A stretch of DNA of 48,601 nucleotides from Cyanophora paradoxa. Its lineage: Eukaryota; Glaucocystophyceae; Cyanophorales; Cyanophoraceae. Location of the stretch: contig QPMI01000149.1 in the NCBI GenBank assembly GCA_004431415.1, positions 1-48,601 on the forward strand, given 5' to 3'. Positions 1 through 9,326 of this stretch are shown one piece after another. Made by a program: the position numbers and the translations under genes. Positions within the stretch are counted from its first letter, which is position 1. The number at the start of each line of letters is the position of its first letter. The notes under the pieces were generated by a model. That model was not told the DNA's origin and ran no database searches. It saw only the letters and a list, made by a program, of their open reading frames with translations.

Positions 1-116
1 GTTGCCACCGTCGCTGAAAGACGAGCACCGTTGCCGCCCTACCAATGCTGCTGCGTAGTGAGCGTCTCCGCTATTTCCTGCCACCTGGCCGGACCCAGGA
101 TACACCGTAGCATCCG

Positions 117-2084
117 TCAAGTTCCTATGTAGCTCGAGCCACCGCCACCTCCAACATTCTTGCTATTGGGTTCTCTGACACTCCGCTCCTGCTGGACCAG
201 AGCCTCCACCGAAGTAACCCCACCACCCACCACCGAACCTGTAGCCGCTTGAATCAGGCCCAGTCTCTCCACCTTGGCGCAAAGTTCCCGGGTTGCTGGG
301 CCTGGCCCTGAGGCCACAACACCGGCTCCGCCAGCGGTTTGGGTGCCTCCTTGAGCCGGTATCTCTCCGGTTACTCCAACCAACCCAGCCGCACCACCGG
401 TCAACCCCCCGCCTACTCCCCCGCCGCCATTCGAATCACATGTACCCCACCTCGGCCCTGCAACAACCAAGTCGGTCCTGCAACGCGCTGAATTGCAGAA
501 CGACCACCACCGCGCCGTTTTTGTACTCCGGATCGACGCTATGGCTCCAGCCCCTTCCACCACCTCCGTAGACGGTAGCAGTGGCAGTCCCCGATACACC
601 CTTTGGGCCGCCGCATCCAACAACAAGGTGAGCGTCTCCCCCGAGGACACAGCCAATGTACCAACTACGCAAGCACCCGCGCCTCACGGACCCCCGTACC
701 TGCGCGTTCTCCGCCTCCACCCCCGGCCGCCCATACGATGACACGCACAGCCACAGTCCCCGTTGTACTACGAAAGTCTGGTCGGCCCCGGTGTAGGAGA
801 ATGTACCCAAAACAGGAGCGTTTGCAGTTGTTGCACTGGCAGACGAGGACTGAGGGCCTTCCTCGCCGATCTGGTTGACGCCCTTGATGGTGTAAGTGTA
901 AGTGTTCCGTAAACGGTCGTTGTGTCCGAAAGGGGCTGCTCGTGTCGCTGGCAAGGAACACGCCACCCTGTAGATGTTGTAGGAGACGGTGACGCCGTCA
1001 CCGGCACCGACCACTCGAGCACAACAGGCTGTGCTGCCCCCGCCGCGGGGGTTGCAGTGAGCCCAGTGGGCGCCCCCGGGTCCGTGTGACGTACGCCGCA
1101 ATACTCTTCGGCCCTCCCCTCCGTGTTCGTCGCGGAGATCTGGTACTCGTACCCTGTACCCCAGACGGTGGTCGTGTCGCTGTAGGAGTTTGGTCGCGGA
1201 GTCTGTGAGGTAGGCCCCGTCTCTGTAAATCTTGTATCCCGTCGCTCCGTGGACGCAGTCCAGCTGAGGCTGACAGGCTGCTGCTGGTCGTTGGGTGCTG
1301 ATGCCGTCACGTTCGTGGGGGCGTTGGCATAGTCCAGACCAGGAGCGGATCGGACTTGTCGTATTCGACACCGCCCACGATGCCGGCCACCTGGTAAGAG
1401 TATTCCGTGCCCCACGTAGAGCAGTGCTATCGTCAATGTACGAGGTAGACAGGGCACTGCTCGCAAATCCGATTGGCGTACCGTTCCTGTAAATTCGAAT
1501 CGAGTCCGCGCCCTCCATGGCCACCAGTTGATTGTGACGACTATGGCGGGTTTCGGGAAGCCCGAAGACGCGGGGCCGCCCCCGGCAATAAAATCGCCGT
1601 AGGTCTGGGCCGTGGCGGTCGTGAGCGTGGTGTAGGCTTCGATCTGCGGGCTGAAGCCGCCTATGCCTTGGAAGAGAATGTAATTGCTCATGGCACCCTC
1701 GTGGGTGTAGAGAAGCGACTGTGCGTAGGTTGTGGGCGGGGCTTTGCCATCAGAGCCGTGCTGCTGCTGCCCTGTTCGCGAACCGCCGCCACGCGGTAGA
1801 GTCGCTGGGCCCCAAACTAAAGGGAGAGTCCGTGTAGGTGACGGTTGGCGCATTCACCGTGGCCACGAGATCCCAGGGGCCGTTGATGCTGGTCGCCCTG
1901 TACACCTTGTACTTGACGGCGTTGGTGACCGCGACCCAGTTCAGCTGAAAGCCGTACGTACTGTTCCCGTTGTTGAGCACGGAGCCCGATCGCACCTGGG
2001 GCCTGCCACAGTCAGCGAGATCGGCTCCACGCCATACTGCGGAGCCTGCACCACCTGCTTTTTCACGAATACGAAGCGGGGCAT
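117..2084 (-). pseudogene. Fibre-like protein: FN3 repeats and glycine-rich C-terminus, frameshifted
   Basis: I chose the ATG at 2084 because it opens a sensible N-terminus (MPRFVFVKKQVVQAPQ). The remains of about four fibronectin type III domains follow, recognised by motifs such as VKYKVYRA, SIRIYRNG, GYKIYRDG and SYNIYRV, each followed by a YTYTI- or YEYQI-like strand. The C-terminal third begins FSYTGADQTFVV and continues in Gly-rich blocks (VYGGGG, DLVVAG, GGGGVGGGL) to the end GGGGGSSYIGT. Such Gly-rich tails occur in surface fibres and adhesins of large DNA viruses. No single frame covers the gene: coherent segments alternate between all three frames, requiring at least five shifts. 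It is divergent from the structural-like gene at 2123. The role in host attachment is inferred; a cellular adhesin is the alternative. Confidence 0.6.
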
Positions 2085-2122
2085 TTTCCTCTACGATCCG
2101 AAAAAATATCTGCCCCGGGTAA

Positions 2123-2800
2123 ATGACTTCCAACTGGTACCAGACCCTCAGCGGCTCACTTGACGTTGGCAACAACACCAAGGATTTCGCACGCATACCC
2201 TCCGGCAGTTACGTCGACGTCTTTCTGCAGAATCCCGTCGTGATTCAGGTCGTTCAGAACGCCTACGCCACGCCCAAGATTTATTCCTACCAGCTCTTCT
2301 TCGACCCTCTGAGCCTCAGCGCAGAGGTTATCGAGCTGCTGCACGAATCAGGACTCGTGAAAAGGTGGCACCTGCCACGGCCACTGCCAACGTCTTGCGC
2401 TGTCTCGAGGTCAAGTTCAGGGAGACGGGGTACGGCCCCACCGTGAACCGGTACCCCAGTTCTTCGAATCTTCCGGGTACGGGAACTTACCAGATGAGGG
2501 GTACGCTCAAGGGCGACGTGCTCTTCACGAAATTCAATCCAAGTCCCGCGACCCTGGGGCCCTCTACACGGGCGGCAACCCACGCGGCTCGACTCTACCC
2601 CGCTTCCCCTTCACCTTTTTCAGGTTCCAGGTCTTCCCCTCTCCTACGCCGCCGACCAGCCCCACTTCAGCACGGGCGCCAGCCTCTGCGCGGAGCTGCG
2701 TGAGTGCTCGATTTCCTACGCGTACGGCACCGACGCTGACTCTGTGCCTGGGGCCCGCGTCATGAACATCGGTGGCGACATCACCCTCTTTCACGGATAA
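2123..2800 (+). pseudogene. Putative viral structural protein A, frameshifted
   Basis: The sequence starts MTSNWYQTLSGSLDVGNN and ends NIGGDITLFHG at a TAA. The coding trace needs two or three frame changes, near 2355 and 2570-2600. It shares a pattern with the next gene: a strand containing QNPVV, a segment ending in LLHESGLVKR, then CLEVKFRE and VLFTKF. The neighbour has QNPVM, LWLSGLLKK, VLELKF and LLFTKF. The beta-rich, helix-poor composition and its place beside a fibre-like gene suggest a minor capsid, penton or base-plate component. I do not recognise a specific family. Function is inferred from context only. Confidence 0.4.
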
Positions 2801-2823
2801 TCTTTCTCATTTGAGGTCGCAAA

Positions 2824-3635
2824 ATGCCGACCACCTCGGCCACCATCGTGAAGACCGTGTCTGCCGGCTCGATCGTCCCCGATTTCTACGGCAACGCTGG
2901 GAACGTGGCCAACGCAGGGACGGACAAGGTGGAGTGGGACGGAAACTACGCCACCCCGCTCACCGTGAGGGTCCAGAATCCCGTCATGTTGCGCGTCACC
3001 TCCAACGATTTCGAGAATCCGCCTCCTGCTCCGTGTACGTGTACTTTGACATCGACTCGGGCGTGAGCGCGGATGAGGCGGAGGCGCTCTGGCTCTCGGG
3101 CCTCCTGAAAAAGATAGAGCCCTCTGTGCCTGATCGGCCCGCCATTCGCGTGCTCGAACTCAAGTTCACCGCTAACACCGCCCTCACTCGCAAATTCGGG
3201 AATGGTGCGAATCCGAACATCAAAACGCATTTAGATGGCGCCCTCATCGATGCCACACACAAGACCACGCAGGCCGTTCCCTTTGAGATGTACAACCTCT
3301 GGAAGATGACCGCAAAGGAGATGATGACGAATGCCACACCGGGCGGCGCCTCGGGTACCGATTATTCATACGGCGCCTCGAATCCCCGTACCCAGGTCTG
3401 GCCCCGGCTCCTCTTCACGAAATTCACTTTCAAATTGTACAACAACATCGCCGGAATGCCTACCTCTGGAATGGTCGTGGGCTCTACCCTCATGGCCGAA
3501 CTAATTGAGGCAGAGGCGGACTACACGACTGCGACTACCAACTCGACAGCGCCAGGCGCCGGAGCCGAAGTTTACGTGGCCTGGGAAACGGTCGGTCGCG
3601 AGTACGACACCAAGATTCACACCACTAGCGTCTAG
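2824..3635 (+). pseudogene. Putative viral structural protein B, paralogue of A
   Basis: The ATG at 2824 lies 23 bases after the stop of gene A. The first 65 codons (MPTTSATIVKTVSAGSIV...) end near 3020 with one frame change. The frame is then open from about 3030 to the TAG at 3635, through VYVYFDIDSG, LWLSGLLKKIEP, VLELKFTANT, LLFTKFTFKLYNN and a C-terminus EVYVAWETVGREYDTK. Length would be about 270 residues, in the range of single jelly-roll or minor capsid proteins. The tandem layout and shared motifs with gene A point to duplication. A single-base indel in the assembly could also explain this one break. Confidence 0.45.
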
Positions 3636-3640
3636 ACTGG

Positions 3641-3987
3641 CTAAGCTGCATTAGCACCTGTGTCGCCTCCATCATCTCCCGAATCTCCTCGCTCTTCTCC
3701 TGTAAATTGGCGTACCCCCTCTCTTCTTGCGAATCTCCGACATTGATGCCAGCGCAGGTTCTCCCTCCTGTAGTCCAGCGGGTTGCCGTTGATGTGTTCC
3801 ACGTAGCGTCCACGTGGCGACTTCCCGAGGATCAGCTGGGAGAGGTAGTGCTTGCGCCCTCCAAACGTCTTGCTCACCCTGTCCCTGTCCACTCTCCAGG
3901 GAAACTCCAAGGCACTCGGGGTACGTCCGAGTTGACCAGGACGTTGTAGGCGACGTCTTGCGAGTCGGTGCACCGGAGCAGGGCCAT
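3641..3987 (-). pseudogene. HNH homing-type endonuclease, frameshifted
   Basis: The core is clear: HYLSQLILG, then YVEHINGNPLDYRREN, the HNH_3-type beta-beta-alpha metal motif with His-Ile-Asn-Gly-Asn and the Asn of the final helix. This family nicks or cuts DNA and is common in phages and large DNA viruses. The best start is the ATG at 3987 (MALLRCTDSQDVAYN), but that frame stops near 3874 (TGA) while the core lies in another frame. After the core a further shift is likely, since a competing frame reads SQEERGYANLQEKSEE and stops at 3625. The 3' end abuts the end of structural gene B tail to tail. Probably inactive as read. Confidence 0.65.
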
Positions 3988-4010
3988 TTTGCCCTAGGTT
4001 CAGAAAAACC

Positions 4011-4126
4011 TGGGACTTGGGACTTGGACTGGGACTTGGGACTTGGGACTTGGGACTTGGGACTTGGGACTTGGGACTTGGGACTTGGGACTTGGGACTT
4101 GGGACTTGGGACTTGGGACTTGGGAA
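4011..4126 (+). repeat. Heptanucleotide array 1, (GGGACTT)n
   Basis: About 16 near-perfect head-to-tail copies of GGGACTT with one short interruption near 4026. The array begins CCTGGGACTT and ends GGGACTTGGGAAGAGTT. It lies upstream of the HNH gene start. The same unit and the same end flank recur in the two arrays at 4565 and 6620, in the opposite orientation. Confidence 0.97.
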
Positions 4127-4564
4127 GAGTTGAAACCCAGGTCCCGGCCAGACTTTCTCCAGGATCAGAAATTTGTCAGACAAGTCAGGTGAGTTTTTCT
4201 ACCGACTTTTTTACTCCTACCACTCCTCATACTCTTTTTTACTCGTAGTCTTTTTTACTCGTAGTCTTTTTACTCGTATCCCATCTCGTACCCTCCTTCT
4301 CTCGACATCTCACACGAAAACTCCTACCCCTCTTCACATCCGTTTTCGGTTGCATACTCTCGTGAGCTTTCATGTCCAGTATCATGCTACAAGTCGTACA
4401 CCAGTTCAGACTCTACCTCGCTTGAAATCTCACCTGGAATGTCACCAGAAACGTCATATGCAGATTTCCGTACCCCTCTACATGTCTGCCCGGTGGTTAG
4501 GGACTTGGCGCGGCAAACTCTCAGATCCAGAGAGATTCTGGGCCCAGACCCTGAGTCTAACTCT
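4127..4564. other. Spacer between inverted heptamer arrays, pyrimidine-rich
   Basis: No gene is supported here. At 4231-4290 there are three imperfect copies of TTTTTACTCGTAGTC within a T/C-rich stretch. Short open frames exist, but they run into the heptamer arrays and have no recognisable domain. The segment is bracketed by two arrays of the same heptamer in inverted orientation, so a single strand could form a large stem-loop. Confidence 0.6.
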
Positions 4565-4620
4565 TCCCAAGTCCCAAGTCCCAAGTCCCAAGTCCCAAGT
4601 CCCAAGTCCCAAGTCCCAGG
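4565..4620 (-). repeat. Heptanucleotide array 2, GGGACTT on the minus strand
   Basis: Eight tandem copies read as AAGTCCC on the plus strand. They are preceded by AACTCTTCCC (reverse complement of the GGGAAGAGTT flank of array 1) and followed by AGG. The array lies just past the 3' end of the minus-strand coiled-coil gene that stops at 4692. Confidence 0.97.
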
Positions 4621-4691
4621 ATCGCGCCAAGTCGTAACTGAATAGTCGGCCAATTTTTACAAGTATGTACAATGGAATGACGCAATACTAT

Positions 4692-5758
4692 TTACAGCAT
4701 CTCAAAGTCAGAGTCATCGTCATCGGAAACCAACTCAATGAGGCCCTCGGGCGCCGACTTAAGGGGAATGCGGGGAAGGGACTGCGCTGCCTGCACCAAG
4801 TCCTGCCGCTCGCGCTCGCGCTGCGCCGCCAAGGCCGCTGCCGCCTCTGCCTCGCGCTGCTGCTGAGCCTCGATGCGCGCCTTGAGCTCGGCCGCCTCCT
4901 TCTGCTTGCGCTCGGCGATCCGCGCCTTGTTGATCTGGTACTGGACAAGGCGCTCGTGGCGCCGCTTGCGCTCCAACTCCTTGCGGAGCTCGTTGCAGAG
5001 GACGCGCTTCTCAATGGTCTTGACGTGCTGAGTCAGGCGCTCGCTGTAGTGTGACGTCACGCGAGAACGGGCAATGCCGGCGCCGAGCTTCAAGTCCTTC
5101 TCGTGTGCCTTGGCGGGGTCCTTGACGCGCTCGGAGTTGTCGGTGAATGACGTAGTCTCCATGAACTTCTTCTTGACGATTGACTTGGTCTTGATAATGC
5201 GGCGCTTGCGAGTCGGGTTTTCGTTGTCGCCTTCAGAGTCAGAAGACGACTCAGAGTCGTATGGAATCGGCACGTCAAAGTCGATGAAGTCGTTGATGTC
5301 AGACTCGACGTCAGAGGCCTCGGACTTGGCGTCATCGGCGGGCTCGGGGGCGGGCTCGGCGACGGGCTGAGGGGCAGATGACGACGATGACGGAGGGGGG
5401 TAATTCGTGAAGACTTGAGGGGGATAGGCCCAGGCGAGCGTCTCGGCAGCAGACTCGGCGAAAAGCTTGGGGTCGCCCCAGCCGTTGGCGTCTTGACCCA
5501 GCCGGGGACGGGGGCACGTCGACGGGGGCTCGGGCTTGGGTTGCTTGGACTTGGATTTCTTGGCCTTGGACGTGAAGGCGGACTTGGGAGAAGTTGCACT
5601 TCGGGGCCAGTGGCGCGTAAGATGGCATAATTGTAGATGTACCCCAGAGCGTCGGCGCGCTGCTCCATCTCAGGGGTAGCCCCTTGAGTGCCACCGGAGT
5701 TAGCCCACGTTGCTTGGACAAAGGCGAAGTCCTCGGCAAGCTCAGCGGGAATCGACAT
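4692..5758 (-). CDS. Uncharacterised acidic/coiled-coil protein, one frame break
   Basis: Not recognised. The ATG at 5758 starts MSIPAELAEDFAFVQATW; the text just upstream (TTTTCCCTTTGCGCAG) resembles a 3' splice site, so a 5' leader intron is possible. Near residue 55 the frame breaks (around 5590) and coding continues in another frame: KAKKSKSKQPKPEPP, NGWGDPKLFAESAAETL, a Pro/Ser linker, then acidic SEASDVESDINDFIDFD. The C-terminal half is a basic KRRIIKTKSIVKKK block followed by a long charged coiled coil (RKELERKRRHERLVQYQ, AELKARIEAQQQREAEAA) and an acidic tail, ELVSDDDDSDFEML. The middling GC, lack of clear introns and location suggest it belongs to the virus-like segment, but a host gene cannot be excluded. 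Confidence 0.5.
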
Positions 5759-6173
5759 CTGCGCAAAGGGAAAAGAAATCAGCAAAGGCAAAACGTGAGG
5801 TGACTGTGAGGGCGGACTTGTGAAAATTCGGAGAGGCAGGTTTCCTTGGGCTGAGAGAAGGCGGCGAACCCGTTTCAAGAGTGAGGCAAAATGGCGGCGG
5901 ACCGCGGTTTTGTGGGCGAATTTTTTCCTGGGCTAGTTCGCAACGGAAAACGTTGCCAACTGGCCTGAAAAAGCCAAATTTAGCGTTGGACCGAAGACAG
6001 AAAAAGAGCCGGCCTGACGGAAATTGCCCGAGTGCGTCCGCCGAAGGTCGAGTCTCGGATGGGGGGTACACCCTCAGGGGCCCCCCTGGCCCCTCACCCT
6101 GGTAGTACCCTCTCAAAGGGATTTTCGAAGCCGTACAATTCTTGGTAAGTCTCGTAATCCGGGCTGTACCCCC
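5759..6173. other. Intergenic, no gene seen
   Basis: The stretch between two minus-strand genes holds only short open frames without domains. The right part contains GGGGGTACACCC and similar GTACCCC strings, which in this genome often mark intron edges. I see no RNA gene. Confidence 0.4.
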
Positions 6174-6563
6174 TCACAATCTGCGGGAGCCCATTGAAAG
6201 CCTCCGTCTATCCTCTCTCAATTCCCTGCGGAAAAGTCTACGGTCTTCTCGAGCTTCGCGCGTCACGCCAGCTGGGCGTGGTCTATGATTGTTAGGGTTG
6301 TCGTAGCCTGGTCCCACCAGCCTCACGAAATTTTCGCGTATGGCCTCGGGGAGACTCTGGAAACGGTTCGTTGCGTGGAACTCGATCCATTCATTGAATC
6401 GACGCGGATATTGACGGATGACTTCAAGCACGCCCTGTGTGTTGGGCTCTGGTGTTATGTCGGGAATGTCATGTCCTGTGAGGTGCCAACGCCAGAACTC
6501 GCGCAGCCTCTCGAATGCCATATGCAACTCAAAGGGGAAATCGTAATAGAGATTGCCTGACAT
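6174..6563 (-). CDS. Small orphan protein, 129 residues
   Basis: Not recognised. The ATG at 6563 gives MSGNLYYDFPFELHMAFERL and the frame is intact to the TAG. It is rich in aromatic residues and arginine (REFWRWHLTG, NEWIEFHATNRF), with a very basic end, RREDRRLFRRELREDRRRL-like. There is no signal peptide or membrane segment. It is one of the few unbroken frames in the virus-like segment. Codon use is balanced rather than GC-saturated, unlike the genes right of 11 kb. A structural or DNA-binding role is possible because of the basic tail, but this is a guess. Confidence 0.5.
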   Translation of the reverse strand: MSGNLYYDFPFELHMAFERLREFWRWHLTGHDIPDITPEPNTQGVLEVIRQYPRRFNEWIEFHATNRFQSLPEAIRENFVRLVGPGYDNPNNHRPRPAGVTREAREDRRLFRRELREDRRRLSMGSRRL

Positions 6564-6619
6564 TTTTCTCCCCCTCCGAAAATTTCCCCGTTTTGAGTCC
6601 AGACTCTGATTCCAACTCT

Positions 6620-6670
6620 TCCCAAGTCCCAAGTCCCAAGTCCCAAGTCCCAAGTCCCAAGTCCCAGGTC
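6620..6670 (-). repeat. Heptanucleotide array 3, GGGACTT on the minus strand
   Basis: Seven copies read as AAGTCCC on the plus strand, preceded by CCAACTCTTCCC and followed by AGGTCCC. The unit and both flanks match arrays 1 and 2. The array lies about 57 bp upstream of the start of the orphan gene at 6563. Confidence 0.97.
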
Positions 6671-6800
6671 CCATTTTTCTCCCATTTCAGTCCGAGATTT
6701 TGCCCAAGTCCAAATCCGGGCCCGGGATTCGAACCCTCGTTTTCGGTCGATTTCACGCGTGAAAAACGCACTTTTCGGCCTTTTCCGATTTTTCCTTTCT

Positions 6801-6908
6801 CGCGATCGCAGAAATGCCCCCGATCTCGAAATCGCGATCGAAAAGGGTCGCGATCGGGAGAAAGTCGCGATCACCAGGGTCGCGATCGGGTCGCGATCGC
6901 CGCGATCG
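6801..6908. repeat. Cluster of CGCGATCG palindromic octamers
   Basis: Seven copies of CGCGATC(G) occur in about 108 bases (6801, 6833, 6849, 6866, 6881, 6892, 6901). Three of them include the octamer GCGATCGC. Spacing is irregular. The cluster sits in noncoding sequence at the right edge of the lower-GC, virus-like segment. Confidence 0.9.
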
Positions 6909-7322
6909 CCAGCCTCGGAGGGGGTACCCCCACAGCTGTTGCGGCGGTTATAAGAACCTCCGCAATCCAAGCGTCACTTCCGAGTCTCGAGCTCTCGGAG
7001 TTGCCTTTTCGCGTTTGGCCCATTGATGGCCCTCCTATATATATTATTTCTATGCAATAGAGCTGACCCGATCGAGCGCAGACGTCTTGAGGGAGCGTCG
7101 GCGACGGTCAGAGGCCAAGTTCGCACCTGCAAGCAAGGTTCGCGAGTCTCTCTCCTGCCCGACGCCCTCGAGAGCTAGACAGCGGGGCCCCAGCCCTGGC
7201 GGCGTCTCTCAGGTGCCGCTGCCAGTGCAAGGCTGCGCTGCCTAGATAGATCTATAGATTCCTTGCGCGCGCGCGCGCCCCTGAGATTGTTTTTGCTGAG
7301 GCTCACTCCACCATCAGGCACA
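6909..7322. other. Transition region, no gene seen
   Basis: Base composition changes here from moderate GC to the CCCCG-rich style of the following sequence. A short CTATATATATTATT stretch (near 7035) is the only strongly AT-rich motif. No coding frame has protein-like content. This may be the right boundary of the inserted virus-like segment. Confidence 0.4.
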
Positions 7323-7530
7323 ATCAGGCGCCGGCCTGCTCCCCGGGGCGGGCCGCCCCGCCCCGCGGCCGCCCCGCCCCGCGGCTGCCCCGCCCCGCGG
7401 CTGCCCCGCCCCGCCCGCCCGCGGCCGCCCGCCCCGCCCCGCCCGCGGCCGCCCCGCCCCGCCCCGCCCCGCCCCGCCCCGCCCCGCGGTTGCCCCGCCC
7501 CGCCCCGCCCCGCCCCGCCCCGCCCCGCCC
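7323..7530. repeat. Low-complexity CCCCG/CCCGC tract
   Basis: Almost pure repetition of CCCCGCCCCG, broken by CGGCTGC and CGGCCGC. The minus strand is G-rich with runs of four G and could form G-quadruplexes. Open frames across it encode only Pro/Ala/Arg or Gly/Ala/Arg and are not real genes. Confidence 0.9.
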
Positions 7531-7536
7531 AGCTGC

Positions 7537-7625
7537 TAGCACAGCAGCTGCTAGTGCTAGCTAGCCAGCTAGCAGTAGCTAGCTAGCCAGTCAACAGTAG
7601 CTAGCCAGCTAGCAGTAGCTAGCTG
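7537..7625. repeat. AGCTAGC-based short tandem repeat
   Basis: Two to three copies of a unit close to AGTAGCTAGCCAGCTAGC are built from the palindrome GCTAGC. TAGCTAG-type strings recur in other noncoding spots (10861, 26260, 36175). Confidence 0.85.
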
Positions 7626-7725
7626 ACGCTGTAAATATTCACGTACATATATATGCAGCTGAGCGCAGGGCCCGGCCGCGGCGGCGGGCGGGGCGGCGGG
7701 GGGGGCGGGGCAGGGCCGAACAAGT

Positions 7726-7759
7726 GTCAGAACCGTTCGGATTCCGCCGCGGTTCTGAC
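7726..7759. repeat. Inverted repeat GTCAGAACCG / CGGTTCTGAC
   Basis: Perfect 10-base arms at 7726-7735 and 7750-7759 with a 14-base loop. Related diverged strings (GCGGAATTTTGGTTCCGACAC and GCGGAATCGGCCGTTCCGAC) follow to about 7950, so this may be a decayed family of short repeats. Confidence 0.8.
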
Positions 7760-8115
7760 GTGGTAGAACACATTTTTGCAGCGTTTCTGCGGCGGAATTT
7801 TGGTTCCGACACGAATTCTGGCGAATGATGACAAAATTATGGCAGATGTGCTCATGTGTCAGAAAGCGGAATCGGCCGTTCCGACAGCCGGAACAGAGGC
7901 AGAAAACTTTTTCTGCTCTCCGTTCCGTCCGCCAGAACGGACCCCCCCTTCCACCTGTGAGGGATCCCGGAGCTCGACAAGACGACGAAGGACCGTAAAA
8001 GATAAGGGGAGCGGGCTCGAGAAGACGAAGACGACTGTTTGTTACGTGAGTGCAACGTAACGTAACGCACTTCGGACAGCGTGAAAGATGAATATTGCAA
8101 TTGATACGAACACCT

Positions 8116-8631
8116 GGTACCAGCTGCAGGGGTACCTAGCTGTCCTGCAGCTGGTAACGTCAACGACTGCCCGACCCCAGGCTCCCCTCCACCCCTCTCT
8201 CGCTCGCCTAGTAGCCCCAGCTCCGCGCCCCGCCCCCCCAACCCTCTGCCCATGGTGCCTCCGTCCCCTTGCGTCCCACCCCCCAATGCGCCACCCCCTC
8301 TCTCTCCTTCCGTATGCCGAACCCGGCTGCCCACCCGACGATTTCGAAACCCTGGCCTCGCCTGATCTCATCGTAGATTATCACCTGTGGGGGGCGTCCC
8401 CCGTCGGCTACTCACTGCGCAGGTGCTGAGGGGACACCAGCGCACTCAGCGCCCTTCCCACCTCGCTGTCTGCTGGGTCTGAAGCCCTGGAGAGTCGGGG
8501 CCAGTGACAGCAGGAGCCCTGGGCAAGCCTTTGAAGCTAGTATAGTCGGCCACCTCAGGAGTAGGAGTCTGTACTGCGGTGTTCCTGAATATACGAGGGA
8601 TCACGGGAAAAAAAATCCTGCAGCTGGTACC
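8116..8631. repeat. Segment bounded by 15-bp inverted repeats
   Basis: GGTACCAGCTGCAGG at 8116-8130 is matched exactly by its reverse complement at 8617-8631, with a third inverted copy (one mismatch) at 8144-8158. The 485-base interior has only unconvincing open frames. The layout resembles a small non-autonomous element, but I find no clear target-site duplication, and KpnI/PvuII/PstI-like palindromes in the arms may exaggerate the match. Confidence 0.5.
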
Positions 8632-8780
8632 TTGATTTAATCCTCCTAGTAGGCGCATCCGCGCATCGAGAATCGAGATGCGCTGCTGCGCTGTTGCTGC
8701 TAAGAAGTTTGCTGTAGCAGCTTACGCTCTGTGCTCCCGATGGCTCTCTCCCGGCGCCCCCAGCGGCGCTCCCTCCTCAG

Positions 8781-9326
8781 CCTGGCAGGCTTTTCCATGT
8801 GGTCGTGCTCCTTGTCCTCCTCGCTTCCCCCGCTGCGCATGCCAGCGGGGCTCGGGCTTCGAAACGCGCTAAGACCGCCTCTCCTAGCCCCTCGCCTTCC
8901 CCTCCGCCTGCGCCCACCGAGTCGCTGGCGGCGGCTCCCACTGAGTCCCCCGCCATAACGCCCACGCCGACAACTAGTCCGGCACTATGTTCCGGCACTT
9001 CGGGCCCGCAGCCCGCGGCGGGGCCCCAAACGTTCGACCAGGCTGCTGCCATGGAGCTCATATGCATCTACCAACTTCAGCAGCGCAATGCCTTTCTTGA
9101 AAATGTGCATCTGCAGCGCCCGGGCCCGTCCGCCGTGCCGCCGGCCCCCTCTGCCACTTCGTCCCCCATCCCGCATTATAATCTCACGGAGGGCTCCACC
9201 AACGCCGGCTCGTCTTCATCTGGCAACACCGCGCGCGAGCGCAATGCCCGTGAGCCCCTTTCCGAGCGTGAACGCCAGCGCCTCCACTATGAGGGGCGCT
9301 GCTGCGCCTCGCGCGCGCCGCGTGAG
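8781..9326 (+). CDS. Possible exon of an unrecognised gene
   Basis: An open stretch with protein-like composition runs from a good 3' splice site (CTCCCTCCTCAG, ending 8780) to a good 5' splice site (CGTGAG then GTGAGCGC at 9327). It encodes a hydrophobic start (LLVLLASPAAHA), a Pro/Ser/Thr-rich middle, MELICIYQLQQRNAFLENV and ERNAREPLSERERQRL. No ATG opens it, so it would be an internal exon. The following minisatellite repeats the end of this exon together with the start of its intron. No family is recognised; the gene may be broken. Confidence 0.3.

Noticed and set aside
4011-4126. Telomeric repeat interpretation of GGGACTT
   Set aside because: Arrays are short, internal, in both orientations and share non-repeat flanks; the unit is not a telomere repeat I know.
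6705-6745. tRNA-like GGTTCGAATCCC on the minus strand
   Set aside because: Only three pairs of a T-arm form and no acceptor, D or anticodon arms are found nearby.
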